Source of the DNA: Candidatus Pelagibacter communis
GTDB lineage: Bacteria; Pseudomonadota; Alphaproteobacteria; Pelagibacterales; Pelagibacteraceae
Assembly: GCF_012932795.1 (NCBI RefSeq)
Contig: NZ_LANA01000001.1
Location: 1-64,000, forward strand
Direction: 5' to 3'
Length of the DNA stretch: 64,000 nucleotides
The first letter of the stretch is position 1. The number at the start of each line of letters is the position of its first letter. The notes under the pieces were generated by a model. It searched no databases. It was given only the letters and a program-made list of their open reading frames with translations, and was not told the origin of the DNA. Of the stretch, positions 1 through 8,629 are shown piece after piece. Both the position numbers and the translations under genes were made by a program.

Positions 1-2
1 AA

Positions 3-1310
3 AGTGGAAAAAGAAATATTGATGGTGATCTATTAATTAAAGTTAGTAAAGAATTAAGAGTGGATCTATCTGATTTAACTAGTAAAGCTGATGTTAATTT
101 AGAAAATGATATTTCTGAACTTTTAGATGATCAATTATTTGAGGATCTGGATATATTAGGACCAGAAGTAAAAGATTTAGTAAATACAAATCCAAAAATT
201 GCAAAAGCGTTAATTAAATTAGGAGATAATTTTAAACAAAAAGATCATGATATAGTAAATAAAGTTGAAGATATTTCAGGAAAAAAAATTGATAGCAGAA
301 AAACAGCTTTTCCTGGAGAGGTAATATCAGATTTTCTTCAAGAAAATAAAAACTACTTTCCAAAACTTGAAGAATTTGCAGATAAAATTTTTAAAAAAGT
401 ACAAGTTAATAATAGAACTAGATATATTGCCCTATGTGATTTTTTAAAAAAAGAATACTCAATAATAGTTAGGGATATAATTCCTGAAGATGGAAAACCT
501 TTTTCGAAAATTTATGACAAAAATAAAAAAGAACTTTTATTAAGTGATTATAATACTTTAGAAACTAAAAAACTTCATGCCGCATCACAAATAGCACAAG
601 AAGGAGCTTCAAAAGAAATTTCCCAGTATTTATCTGATTTTAATTTTCCATCTAATGAATCTAAAAGACTTACTCAAGTTGCTTTATTAAATTATTGTGG
701 TGCTGCAATTTTAATGCCTTACAAATTATTCCATTCAGAATGTAAAGAATTAAAATATGACCTAGAGCTTCTTCAAAATACCTTCGCAACTTCTTTTGAG
801 CAAGTTGCTCATAGAGTGACTTGTCTTCAAGACCCGAAGTTACCCGGTATCCCATTTCATATGCTAAGAACTGATATTGCAGGTAATATTTCAAAAAGAT
901 TTTCATTATCTGGTATTGAAATTCCAAGATACGGTGGTGCCTGTCCAAGATGGAATGTTTATTCTGCTTTTACAAGACCTGGAGTAATCCAAGCTGCTGT
1001 GAGTAAAATGACTAATGGTGAGAAATATGTCTGTATTGCTAGAACTGTTGAAAAGGGAGTTGGTCGATATGGTTTGTCAAAAAGTATTTTATCAATAGGC
1101 TTAGGGTGTGAAGCAAAATATGCAAAAGAATTCGTATATACAGAAAATTTAGATATATCTGATAAAAAAACAGAAATACCTATCGGTGTATCCTGTAGAA
1201 CTTGTGATAGATTAGACTGCTCTCAAAGAGCATTTCCTCCATTACACAAAAAATTTGATATAGATATTAATTCTAGAGGGGTATCAGTTTATGTTAATGA
1301 TAGTAATTAA
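3..1310 (+). CDS. ScfR-type XRE regulator, 5' end outside window
   Basis: The frame is open from the left edge, so the gene begins outside the window; a GTG at 60 is only an internal codon. The first visible residues resemble the end of an XRE helix-turn-helix. The middle matches the degenerate IrrE/ImmA-like region of the ScfR (short-chain fatty acyl-CoA regulator) family, with no HExxH. The C-terminal part is DUF2083-like, with GACPRWNV near residue 295 and a cysteine cluster (CRTCDRLDC) near residues 380-390, counting from 60. Family members such as PccR and RamB sense acyl-CoAs and control propionate or acetate assimilation. It converges on lysR-acuI, whose product makes propionyl-CoA, which fits. 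The ligand is inferred, not seen. Confidence 0.8.
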   Translation, partial: SGKRNIDGDLLIKVSKELRVDLSDLTSKADVNLENDISELLDDQLFEDLDILGPEVKDLVNTNPKIAKALIKLGDNFKQKDHDIVNKVEDISGKKIDSRKTAFPGEVISDFLQENKNYFPKLEEFADKIFKKVQVNNRTRYIALCDFLKKEYSIIVRDIIPEDGKPFSKIYDKNKKELLLSDYNTLETKKLHAASQIAQEGASKEISQYLSDFNFPSNESKRLTQVALLNYCGAAILMPYKLFHSECKELKYDLELLQNTFATSFEQVAHRVTCLQDPKLPGIPFHMLRTDIAGNISKRFSLSGIEIPRYGGACPRWNVYSAFTRPGVIQAAVSKMTNGEKYVCIARTVEKGVGRYGLSKSILSIGLGCEAKYAKEFVYTENLDISDKKTEIPIGVSCRTCDRLDCSQRAFPPLHKKFDIDINSRGVSVYVNDSN

Positions 1311-1330
1311 CTTAAAAAATCTTTAATAAA

Positions 1331-2218
1331 TTATTTCCAATCACCTATTTTACTAAAAAGAAAATTTCTGAAAGCTGTAATTCTTGCGGTATTTTTTAAA
1401 GATTGGGGATAAACGAAATGAGCTTCTGTTATTGGTCCTTCTGAATTCGGAAGTACTTTTATGATATTATTTGAGTTTGATATTAAGTATTCAGGAAGTG
1501 CTGCAAGCCCAACACCCGCTTCTACCGCTAAAAGTAAACCCATAACACTATTTACCTTCATTACTGGTTTTCTTTTTTTTCCATCTTTAATTCCAAGTTT
1601 TAGAGCCCAATCTGGATCATAAACTGGTGATGGCGCTCCTTTACCAAATGAAATAAATTTATGTTTATTAAGATCTATAATAGTTTTGGGCATCCCATAT
1701 TTTTCTAAATATTTATTAGATCCATAAACATAGTATTTAATATCTACTAATTTTTTTTGAATATAATTAAGTTGTTTAGGTCTCCTCATAAAAATACCTA
1801 TATCCGCCTGTCTTGTACTTAGATCTAACTCTTTATCATCAAAAATTAATTCAATTTCAATTTCAGGGTTTAAAGTCATAAACTCTTGAATTCTAGGAGT
1901 TAACCAGTGAGTACCAAAACTTCTAACTGTCGTTATTGTTAATTTTCCAGTAGGTTTATTTTTTTGATCACCAAGTGATGTTTCGACTTCTTTTAGTTTG
2001 CTAATTACATCACGAGCTGTCTTAAAAACATACTCACCATTTTCGGTTAAAGTAAGACCTCTTGCGTGTCTCTCAAAGAGTTGCACTTTAAGATCTTGTT
2101 CTAATGATTGAATTTGCCTACTAATTGCAGATTGACTTAGGTTTAAATTTATCGTTGCATTAGTAAAACTGCCTGCTTCTGCAACTGCGTGGAATATTTT
2201 TAATTTATCCCAATCCAT
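1331..2218 (-). CDS. LysR-family transcriptional regulator
   Basis: A 295-residue LysR-type regulator of normal length. Residues 1-60 form the winged helix-turn-helix (MDWDKLKIFHAVAEAGSF, then SQSAISRQIQSLE), and the rest is the periplasmic-binding-like effector domain. It begins at the base after the stop codon of the upstream acuI-like gene, so the two are almost certainly cotranscribed. This is unlike the usual divergent LysR arrangement. The effector cannot be read from sequence; acrylate or an acyl-CoA precursor is a guess from the neighbour. Confidence 0.9.
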   Translation of the reverse strand: MDWDKLKIFHAVAEAGSFTNATINLNLSQSAISRQIQSLEQDLKVQLFERHARGLTLTENGEYVFKTARDVISKLKEVETSLGDQKNKPTGKLTITTVRSFGTHWLTPRIQEFMTLNPEIEIELIFDDKELDLSTRQADIGIFMRRPKQLNYIQKKLVDIKYYVYGSNKYLEKYGMPKTIIDLNKHKFISFGKGAPSPVYDPDWALKLGIKDGKKRKPVMKVNSVMGLLLAVEAGVGLAALPEYLISNSNNIIKVLPNSEGPITEAHFVYPQSLKNTARITAFRNFLFSKIGDWK

Positions 2219-3220
2219 TTATTTGTTAAGATCAACTATATATCTTCCAGATGTTTCACCTTTTAGCATTTTTGGATATATATCTATTAAATCTTCTAAG
2301 CTTACTGTTTTAATTGATTTTTCTAATTGTTCAAAATCAATAAGATCTTTAACTTCATTCCAAACAAATTCTCTTCTTTTTATTGATGCTGTAACAGAGT
2401 TTATGCCCCAAAGCTTAACACCTCTAATGATAAAAGGCATAACTGTAGTGTTTAATTTATAATCAGAAGCATTTCCACAAGCCGCAACAATTCCATTGTC
2501 TCTAGTTTGTGCAAGTGCATTAGCAAGTATCTTTCCACCAACAGTATCAACAACACCGTCCCATAGACCTTTATCTAATGGTCTAGCATCTTTATCTAAA
2601 TCTGTTTTATTTATTATATTTTTTGCACCCAATGATCTCAAGTACTCTTCATTTTCAGCTTTTCCAGTAACAGCTGTAACATCATAACCAAATTTATTTA
2701 AAATCATCACTGCAATACTTCCAACACCTCCAGAAGCACCAGTAACCAAAACATCTTTAACTTTTTCACCTAATAAAAGTTCTTCTCTTGCTTTAATTGC
2801 AAAAGAACATAGTAATGCTGTAAGTCCAGCAGTTCCTAAAATCATTGCTTGTTTAGATGTAATATCTTTTGGTCTTTTAACTAAAAAATCTCCATTAACT
2901 CTAGCAAACTGAGAATAACCACCAAAATAAATTTCTCCAACTCTCCAACCTGTAAGGATCACCTCGTCTCCTTTTACAAATTTAGAATTATCACTTTCTA
3001 AAACAGTTCCTGCAAAATCAATACCTGGAATATGAGGAAATTCTTTTACTAATTTCGCACCATTGTTTAAGATTAGAGCATCTTTATAATTCAAATCTGA
3101 ATAATCTACTTTAACAAGGACATCTCCGTGTTTTAAAAATGATTTGTCTACTGATTTTACTTCACGAATAAAATTTTCACCATCTTGACTTAATAACAAT
3201 GCTTTAAAGTTGTCTGACAT
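2219..3220 (-). CDS. acuI: Acryloyl-CoA reductase family (AcuI/YhdH) oxidoreductase
   Basis: A 333-residue zinc-free medium-chain dehydrogenase/reductase. It shows the AcuI/YhdH hallmarks YSDLNYKDALI, PHIPGIDFAGTV, GDEVILTGWRVGE and the NADPH-binding turn TGASGGVGSIAV. AcuI reduces acryloyl-CoA to propionyl-CoA with NADPH and so detoxifies the acrylate branch of DMSP breakdown. YhdH of E. coli has the same fold and activity, so assignment to this group is strong, but the physiological substrate is inferred. The gene leads a two-gene unit with lysR. The convergent acyl-CoA-sensing regulator supports a role feeding propionyl-CoA metabolism. Confidence 0.82.
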   Translation of the reverse strand: MSDNFKALLLSQDGENFIREVKSVDKSFLKHGDVLVKVDYSDLNYKDALILNNGAKLVKEFPHIPGIDFAGTVLESDNSKFVKGDEVILTGWRVGEIYFGGYSQFARVNGDFLVKRPKDITSKQAMILGTAGLTALLCSFAIKAREELLLGEKVKDVLVTGASGGVGSIAVMILNKFGYDVTAVTGKAENEEYLRSLGAKNIINKTDLDKDARPLDKGLWDGVVDTVGGKILANALAQTRDNGIVAACGNASDYKLNTTVMPFIIRGVKLWGINSVTASIKRREFVWNEVKDLIDFEQLEKSIKTVSLEDLIDIYPKMLKGETSGRYIVDLNK

Positions 3221-3242
3221 GTATTTTACCCTTTTAAAAAAA

Positions 3243-3851
3243 CTACTTACTTATATATGTTAGGTATCTATTTTGAACATTAAGATCATCTTTAAATTGA
3301 CCTAAAAAATAATTAGTAACTGTTGTTGCTTTCTCTTTTTTAATTCCTCTCATTGTCATACATTGGTGAGCAGCATCAATCGTAACCGCAACTCCTTTTG
3401 CATCCAGTGAAGTCATTAAAGCATTTGCAACTTGCATTGTAAGTCTTTCTTGTGTTTGAAGTCTTTTTGAAAAAACTTCGACAACTCTTGCAAGTTTACT
3501 TAAACCAACAACTCTTTCATTTGGAATGTAAGCAACATGGGCTGTTCCAACTATTGGTGCCATGTGATGTTCACAATGACTTGTGACTGAAATATTTTTT
3601 TCAACAACCATATCGTTATAACCTTCAACATCACCAAAGGTTTTACTTAAAATTTGTTCTGCATCCTGTGTATAACCAACGAAATATTCTTTAAAAGCTT
3701 TAATTACTCTTTTTGGTGTTTCTAATAATCCTTCTCTTTTAGAATCTTCGCCCATCCAAGTTAATATAGTTTTAACTGCTTCTTCAGCCTCTTGGTCTGA
3801 AACTTTATTTTCTTTTAAAACTTTTGCATCTGTGTCTTTAACTAATTTCAT
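3243..3851 (-). CDS. folE: GTP cyclohydrolase I
   Basis: A 202-residue type IA GTP cyclohydrolase, which converts GTP to dihydroneopterin triphosphate, the first step of folate synthesis. The zinc ligands are visible: C93 and H96 in SHCEHH and C164 in HQCMTMRG. The substrate-site segments RVVGLSKLARVVEVFSKRLQ and QERLT are also present. Length is normal. It is divergent from hisI across a gap of about 55 bases. Folate supply fits the folate-dependent demethylation enzymes elsewhere in the window. Confidence 0.96.
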   Translation of the reverse strand: MKLVKDTDAKVLKENKVSDQEAEEAVKTILTWMGEDSKREGLLETPKRVIKAFKEYFVGYTQDAEQILSKTFGDVEGYNDMVVEKNISVTSHCEHHMAPIVGTAHVAYIPNERVVGLSKLARVVEVFSKRLQTQERLTMQVANALMTSLDAKGVAVTIDAAHQCMTMRGIKKEKATTVTNYFLGQFKDDLNVQNRYLTYISK

Positions 3852-3907
3852 GTGGTCAGTTTATACAGTAAATCCTTGATTTTAAAATATTTATTATATT
3901 TGCATAT

Positions 3908-4396
3908 ATGCTACATAATTACCTACTTATGTTTAAAAAGAGAGAAAATATACTTGAAATTGAAGAGGGAAACTTGCTTTCTCCCCGATTTGATAATGAT
4001 GGTTTAATTCCAGTCATTACAATGTGTTCAAAAACCAAAGATGTTTTGATGCATGGTTATATGAATGTAGAGGCTCTTAAAAAAACTATTGAGACAAAAG
4101 AAGCTCATTACTTTAGCAGATCAAGACAACAAATTTGGCATAAAGGTAAAACTAGTGGCTTCACTCAAAAAGTAAGAGAAATTAGAATTGATGATGATCA
4201 AGACTCTGTATGGTTAACCGTTGATATTGGAGATGGCTCTAGTTGTCATGTAGGTTATAGATCTTGTTTTTATAGATCAATTCCATTAGGTCCAATCGAA
4301 AATGGTAGAGAAGTTGAGATGAAATTTGAGGAAAAAGAAAAATCTTTTGACCCTGAAATTATTTATAAAGGTCAACCCAATCCTACAAAAATTTAA
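3908..4396 (+). CDS. hisI: Phosphoribosyl-AMP cyclohydrolase
   Basis: A 162-residue stand-alone PR-AMP cyclohydrolase (third step of histidine synthesis) without a HisE domain. Family motifs are MNVEALKKTIET, the block around HYFSRSRQQIWHKG, and SSCHVGYRSCFYR near the end. Metal-site aspartates appear as IDDDQDS (about 94-100). Most homologues have Asp-Cys-Asp here, so the first of the three expected zinc cysteines is replaced by Asp96, while C113 and C120 remain. An alternative start at residue 8 (3929) is possible. It overlaps the next gene by one base (TAATG), so translation is likely coupled. Confidence 0.92.
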   Translation: MLHNYLLMFKKRENILEIEEGNLLSPRFDNDGLIPVITMCSKTKDVLMHGYMNVEALKKTIETKEAHYFSRSRQQIWHKGKTSGFTQKVREIRIDDDQDSVWLTVDIGDGSSCHVGYRSCFYRSIPLGPIENGREVEMKFEEKEKSFDPEIIYKGQPNPTKI

Positions 4397-4770
4397 TGAG
4401 CAAAAATCAAAAAAATGTTCTAGGTGAAGACCTCGAAGAATGTTCTAATGATCCTTTAACTGGATGGTACCGTGATGGCTGCTGTAGTACTGATGAAAAT
4501 GATCATGGTGTTCATACTGTTTGTGCAAAAGTTACTACTGAATTTTTAGAATGGTGTAAAAAAGCTGGTAATGATTTAATAACACCTCACCCAGAGTTTG
4601 GCTTCCCTGGTTTAAAAGATGGAGATGGTTGGTGTGTTTGTGCTAGTTGGTATACAAGAGCTGTTGATGCTGGAAAAGGTTGTCCTGTTTATTTAAAAAG
4701 AACACATGAAAAAACTTTGAAACTTGTTTCTATGGAAGTTTTAAAGAAAAACGCAATTGATTTATCTTAA
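4396..4770 (+). CDS. DUF2237 family protein
   Basis: A 124-residue cytoplasmic protein with the conserved DUF2237 pattern: NVLGEDLEECSNDPLTGWYR, DGCCSTDENDHGVHTVCAKV, FPGLKDGDGWCVCASWY. It has many conserved cysteines (in ECS, GCC, VCA, CVCA and GCP), which suggests metal or disulfide chemistry, but no activity is established for the family as far as I know. The start overlaps the hisI stop, so the two are one transcript. A histidine-related role is not implied by sequence. Confidence 0.85.
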   Translation: MSKNQKNVLGEDLEECSNDPLTGWYRDGCCSTDENDHGVHTVCAKVTTEFLEWCKKAGNDLITPHPEFGFPGLKDGDGWCVCASWYTRAVDAGKGCPVYLKRTHEKTLKLVSMEVLKKNAIDLS

Positions 4771-4830
4771 TCAATTGAAAAATAAAATGATTTACTTGAT
4801 AAACTCATTTTGAACTAATAAATATCAATA

Positions 4831-5679
4831 ATGGAAATTGTCACAAAAATAGCACCTTTAGGTTTAGCTTTAATAATGCTTGGACTTGGAATGAGCCTAA
4901 CGGTTAAAGATTTTACAAGAGTAGTTAAATTTCCAAAAGATTTTTTAGTTGGTTTTATTTGCCAGATGCTTGTTCTTCCAATTATTGCATTCTCTCTTAT
5001 TAAATTATTAAATACCCCACTTGAGCTAGCTTTAGGAGTGATGATAATTGCAGCTGCACCTGGAGGAGTAACATCAAATGTGCTCACTAAATTTGCAGAT
5101 GGAGATGTTGCTTTATCGATAACTCTTACAGCAATTATCAGCTTAGTAAGTGTTATATCTGTTCCTTTTATTATTTTTCTTTCAATTGATTTATTAAATA
5201 TTAATTATATTACAAAAGAATTCTCTATGATTGGCATTTCCTTAAAAATGTTTTTTATTGTCACTGTACCAGTTTTAATAGGAATGATTATTAGATATTT
5301 TGCTGAAAATTTAATTCTAAATAACGTTCGATTAATTCAGAGAATTTCAATAGCTTTATTTGTCCTAGTATTTATTGCTATCTATATTGAAGAATGGGAT
5401 AATATTTCAAGCTTTATAAAACAAGCTGGTTTAATTGCACTAATACTTAATATTGTAATGATGATTGTAGGTTTTTATGTTGCAAAATTTTTTACTTCAG
5501 GTGTTGCGCAACAAAGATGTATATCATTAGAGTGTGGTTTACAAAATGGAACTTTGGCAGTATTTGTTTCAACTCAATTATTCGATGAGATGGTTTATAT
5601 CGTACCTACAGCAGCTTACGCATTAGTGATGATGACAACTTCTTTGTTTTTTGTCTATATTGTAAAAAAGAGCAGCTAA
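4831..5679 (+). CDS. Bile acid:sodium symporter family (BASS) transporter
   Basis: A 282-residue integral membrane protein with about 9-10 hydrophobic segments. It has the BASS-family signature around AAAPGGVTSNVLTKFADGD and the later ECGLQNGTLAVF block, both part of the crossed-helix sodium and substrate sites. Bacterial relatives move organic anions such as pyruvate, pantoate or taurocholate, and the substrate here cannot be assigned. It is transcribed rightward and meets a leftward regulator gene three bases after its stop. Confidence 0.88.
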   Translation: MEIVTKIAPLGLALIMLGLGMSLTVKDFTRVVKFPKDFLVGFICQMLVLPIIAFSLIKLLNTPLELALGVMIIAAAPGGVTSNVLTKFADGDVALSITLTAIISLVSVISVPFIIFLSIDLLNINYITKEFSMIGISLKMFFIVTVPVLIGMIIRYFAENLILNNVRLIQRISIALFVLVFIAIYIEEWDNISSFIKQAGLIALILNIVMMIVGFYVAKFFTSGVAQQRCISLECGLQNGTLAVFVSTQLFDEMVYIVPTAAYALVMMTTSLFFVYIVKKSS

Positions 5680-5682
5680 AAC

Positions 5683-6654
5683 TTAATTATTTTTTATTAA
5701 ACATAAGTTATAAATACGTGCAGTAAATTTAGATAAATTATTTAAGGTCGTATGTTGTACTTTTAATAATTTATTTAAATGATTACCTGTTGAAGAATAA
5801 CATTTTTTCTTATCTATTTTTAAAAATTTTAATTTTACTAATCTATTTAATTTTCTAATAACTGTAGCTCTTGGGATTCCTGAAATATCTGAAATAGACA
5901 TTGCATTAATGCCTAAATTATCTTTTTGAGTAGAAAAGAAATACTTTTCTAAATAAAATTCTTTACTCATTTCAGTATTATCGTTTTTTTTTGAGTTTAG
6001 AGCATGGTTTGTTATACAAATACCATTAACATGGAAGGACTCTAAATCACCATAAACTTTTTTAAATTCTAATAACATAGGCATTTGCATTTCATAATAA
6101 AGTTTCCAAACAAATGAAAAATACTCCTTAGATGTTGCTGTTAATTTTTCACTACTGATTGGTTCTGCCATTAGCTTCGAATTAACACACATCTTTGAAA
6201 GAGTTGATAAAAATCTTGTTATTCTTTTCATCGTTTCTTGAGGTTTAATGTTTGGCCAAGTGTTTCTATCAATTATGATCTTTTTATCCATTCTTTTTAT
6301 TACACCCTCTTTTTCTAATTCATTGATTTTTCTTCTAGTAGTTTCTTTTGGTATATTAAGAGATTTAGATATTTCCATTACATTAATTAATTCTATTTCA
6401 ACATTAGTATGATTAAAATATTCTTCAAAATTTAGCATCACAAAGTTTTTTGAGTAAGTTTCAAATGTCTTCATCAATAAATACATAATGATCATAAATT
6501 TTTCATAATCATTAAAAGTTCTGTAAACACCATTGACCCATTCTAATTGTAATGGTGACCAAACAGGCATTATCGAAACAAAGTTTTTTTCTATTACTTC
6601 TCGTACATCCTCGCTGCGGATTTGCTTAGATATTTCAGGTAATAATTTAGACAT
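5683..6654 (-). CDS. Transcriptional regulator with two winged-helix domains
   Basis: About 323 residues from the ATG at 6654 (MSKLLPEIS). An upstream in-frame ATG at 6726 would add an unlikely leader that runs through the repeated operator-like sites. Two winged-helix segments are visible: MEISKSLNIPKETTRRKINELEKEGVI around residues 115-145, and ISDISGIPRATVIRKLNRLVK near residues 260-280. They resemble each other, as if duplicated. I recognise no named family and no ligand domain. It is divergent from a small membrane-protein gene, with direct repeats in the shared upstream region suggesting autoregulation. Confidence 0.65.
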   Translation of the reverse strand: MSKLLPEISKQIRSEDVREVIEKNFVSIMPVWSPLQLEWVNGVYRTFNDYEKFMIIMYLLMKTFETYSKNFVMLNFEEYFNHTNVEIELINVMEISKSLNIPKETTRRKINELEKEGVIKRMDKKIIIDRNTWPNIKPQETMKRITRFLSTLSKMCVNSKLMAEPISSEKLTATSKEYFSFVWKLYYEMQMPMLLEFKKVYGDLESFHVNGICITNHALNSKKNDNTEMSKEFYLEKYFFSTQKDNLGINAMSISDISGIPRATVIRKLNRLVKLKFLKIDKKKCYSSTGNHLNKLLKVQHTTLNNLSKFTARIYNLCLIKNN

Positions 6655-6664
6655 AGATTGTTTT

Positions 6665-6757
6665 AACCCAAAATGAACATAATTAAACTTAAAGTCAACC
6701 CAAAATGAACATCGTATTAATTGCACTATTGATAGTTTGATGGTTTTCTATGTTCAT
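6665..6757. promoter_or_regulatory. Repeated operator-like sites between divergent genes
   Basis: The 16-base sequence AACCCAAAATGAACAT occurs at 6665-6680 and again at 6697-6712. The copies are 32 bases apart, about three helical turns. The inverted half ATGTTCAT recurs at 6750-6757, overlapping the start of the 74-residue gene. The sites lie directly upstream of the two-domain regulator at 5683-6654, whose tandem winged helices could bind paired repeats. Binding is inferred. Confidence 0.5.
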
Positions 6758-6974
6758 GAGCGCTGAAAAAGTAGTTTCTAATAAAATAAATGATCTTCCT
6801 CCTTTAACGACCCCTAATAATAGTGAGGAAGTTTCATCATCAGGAAGAGTTGATATTAATATTCTTTTAAATAGAGCAAGAAAAGAAAAGGAAAAAGAAA
6901 CAAGAACTAACTTGGTTTTTGTAGGATTAACTTTATCTTTAATTTTTGTTGTAGGTCTAATATTATCTTTCTAA
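6750..6974 (+). CDS. Small tail-anchored membrane protein, unknown function
   Basis: A 74-residue protein with a polar, Ser/Asn-rich N-terminal half, a basic segment (NRARKEKEKETR) and one C-terminal hydrophobic helix (NLVFVGLTLSLIFVVGLILSF). This predicts a tail-anchored inner-membrane protein facing the cytoplasm. No family is recognised. It starts inside an operator-like half-site and is divergent from the two-winged-helix regulator, so it is the likely target of that regulator. Confidence 0.6.
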   Translation: MFMSAEKVVSNKINDLPPLTTPNNSEEVSSSGRVDINILLNRARKEKEKETRTNLVFVGLTLSLIFVVGLILSF

Positions 6975-6986
6975 AAGATATTTTTA

Positions 6987-8606
6987 TTACATATTTCCAT
7001 ATTTAGGTCCACCACTTCCTTCTGGGGTTACCCATGTAATATTTTGGGATGGTTCCTTGATATCACAAGTTTTGCAATGGATACAATTTTGTGAGTTAAT
7101 TACAAACTTATTTTTATCATTTTCTTTTTGAATTTCATATACACCTGCAGGACAATACCTTTGTGCAGGTTCATCAAATTTTTCTAATGTGTAGTCAATT
7201 GGTAAACTAGGATCTTTTAATTGTAAATGTACTGGCTGATTATCGGCGTGATTAGTTCCTGTTAAATAAACTGAGCTTGTTTTGTCAAACGTAATTATGT
7301 TATCTGGTTTCGGATAATCTATTTTTGGCATTTCGTTTGCTGGTTTTAAGGTTTCATAGTCAGCATGTTTGTGTTTTAGTGTAAAAGGTAGTTTTCCTTT
7401 AAATAAAATTTGATCAATTCCAGTAAATATTATTCCAAGAATTAAGCCCCAACTAAAGCTTGGTTTCACATTTCGTGCACTATACAACTCTTCATGTACC
7501 CAGCTTTTTTTAAACTTATTTTCATAAATAGATAAATCTTTATTCTCTTTTATATATTCAAATATTGTTTCTGCAGCAATCATTCCACTCTTCATTGCGG
7601 TATGAGATCCTTTAATCTTTGGCATATTTAATGTTCCTGCATCACAGCCAATTAATAAAGCCCCAGGCATAAACATTTTTGGTAAACTTTGAATTCCACC
7701 TTCAATTAACGCACGTGCTCCATAAGAAATACGTTTGCCACCCTCAATTATCTTTTTAATTGCTGGATGTGTTTTAAATCTTTGAAATTCATCAAATGGT
7801 GAAAGGTGTGGATTTTTATAATCAAGACCTATTACATATCCTAAAAAAATTTGTTTATTTTCAGCATGATATATAAAACTTCCACCATAGGTATTATTAT
7901 CTAATGGCCAGCCCGCTGTATGCATTACCATTCCTTCTTCATGGTTTTGTTCACTTATCTCCCAAATTTCTTTAAATCCAATTCCATATTGTTGAGGGTC
8001 TTTGCCTTTTGACAAATTAAATTTCTCAATTAATTGTTTTCCAAGATGTCCTCTACAACCTTCAGCAAACACTGTAACTTTTCCTAAAAGTTCAATACCG
8101 GATTCAAAGTTATCTTTTTTATCTCCATTCTTATCAATACCCATATCTTGGGTGGCTACACCTTTAACTGAACCATCTTCATTGTATAAAATTTCATTTG
8201 CTGGAAATCCTGGAAATATTTCAACACCTAAAGCCTCTGCTTGTTCTGCTAACCATCTACATAAATTTGCTAAGCTAATTATATAATTATTATGATTTTG
8301 CTGAACCGATGGTAGTAACCATGTGGGCCAACTTAAAGATTTTGATTTTCCTAAAAATAAGAATTTCTCTTTAGAAACTTTAGTTTTAATTGGTGAGCTA
8401 AGCTCTTTCCAATTAGGTATTAATTCATCTAAAGCTTTAGTTTCAAAGACATTACCACTTAATATGTGAGCACCTATCTCAGAAGCTTTTTCAAGTAAAC
8501 AAACATTTATTTCTGGGTCTAATTGTTTAAGTTTAATTGCTGCAGAAAGTCCTGAAGGACCACCACCAACGATTACCACATCATAATCCATTGCTTCTCT
8601 AGGCAT
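6987..8606 (-). CDS. etfD: Electron transfer flavoprotein-ubiquinone oxidoreductase
   Basis: A 539-residue ETF-QO, which passes electrons from reduced ETF to ubiquinone at the inner membrane. The N-terminal FAD motif is VVIVGGGPSGLSAAI. The C-terminal 4Fe-4S domain holds YCPAGVYE and CIHCKTCDI. Length and ending (GPKYGNM) are typical of bacterial and mitochondrial ETF-QO. It is the last gene of a leftward run dehydrogenase-etfB-etfA-etfD, which gives a complete route from demethylation to the quinone pool. Confidence 0.96.
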   Translation of the reverse strand: MPREAMDYDVVIVGGGPSGLSAAIKLKQLDPEINVCLLEKASEIGAHILSGNVFETKALDELIPNWKELSSPIKTKVSKEKFLFLGKSKSLSWPTWLLPSVQQNHNNYIISLANLCRWLAEQAEALGVEIFPGFPANEILYNEDGSVKGVATQDMGIDKNGDKKDNFESGIELLGKVTVFAEGCRGHLGKQLIEKFNLSKGKDPQQYGIGFKEIWEISEQNHEEGMVMHTAGWPLDNNTYGGSFIYHAENKQIFLGYVIGLDYKNPHLSPFDEFQRFKTHPAIKKIIEGGKRISYGARALIEGGIQSLPKMFMPGALLIGCDAGTLNMPKIKGSHTAMKSGMIAAETIFEYIKENKDLSIYENKFKKSWVHEELYSARNVKPSFSWGLILGIIFTGIDQILFKGKLPFTLKHKHADYETLKPANEMPKIDYPKPDNIITFDKTSSVYLTGTNHADNQPVHLQLKDPSLPIDYTLEKFDEPAQRYCPAGVYEIQKENDKNKFVINSQNCIHCKTCDIKEPSQNITWVTPEGSGGPKYGNM

Positions 8607-8629
8607 ATCTTGAATTTTTACAGCACTGG

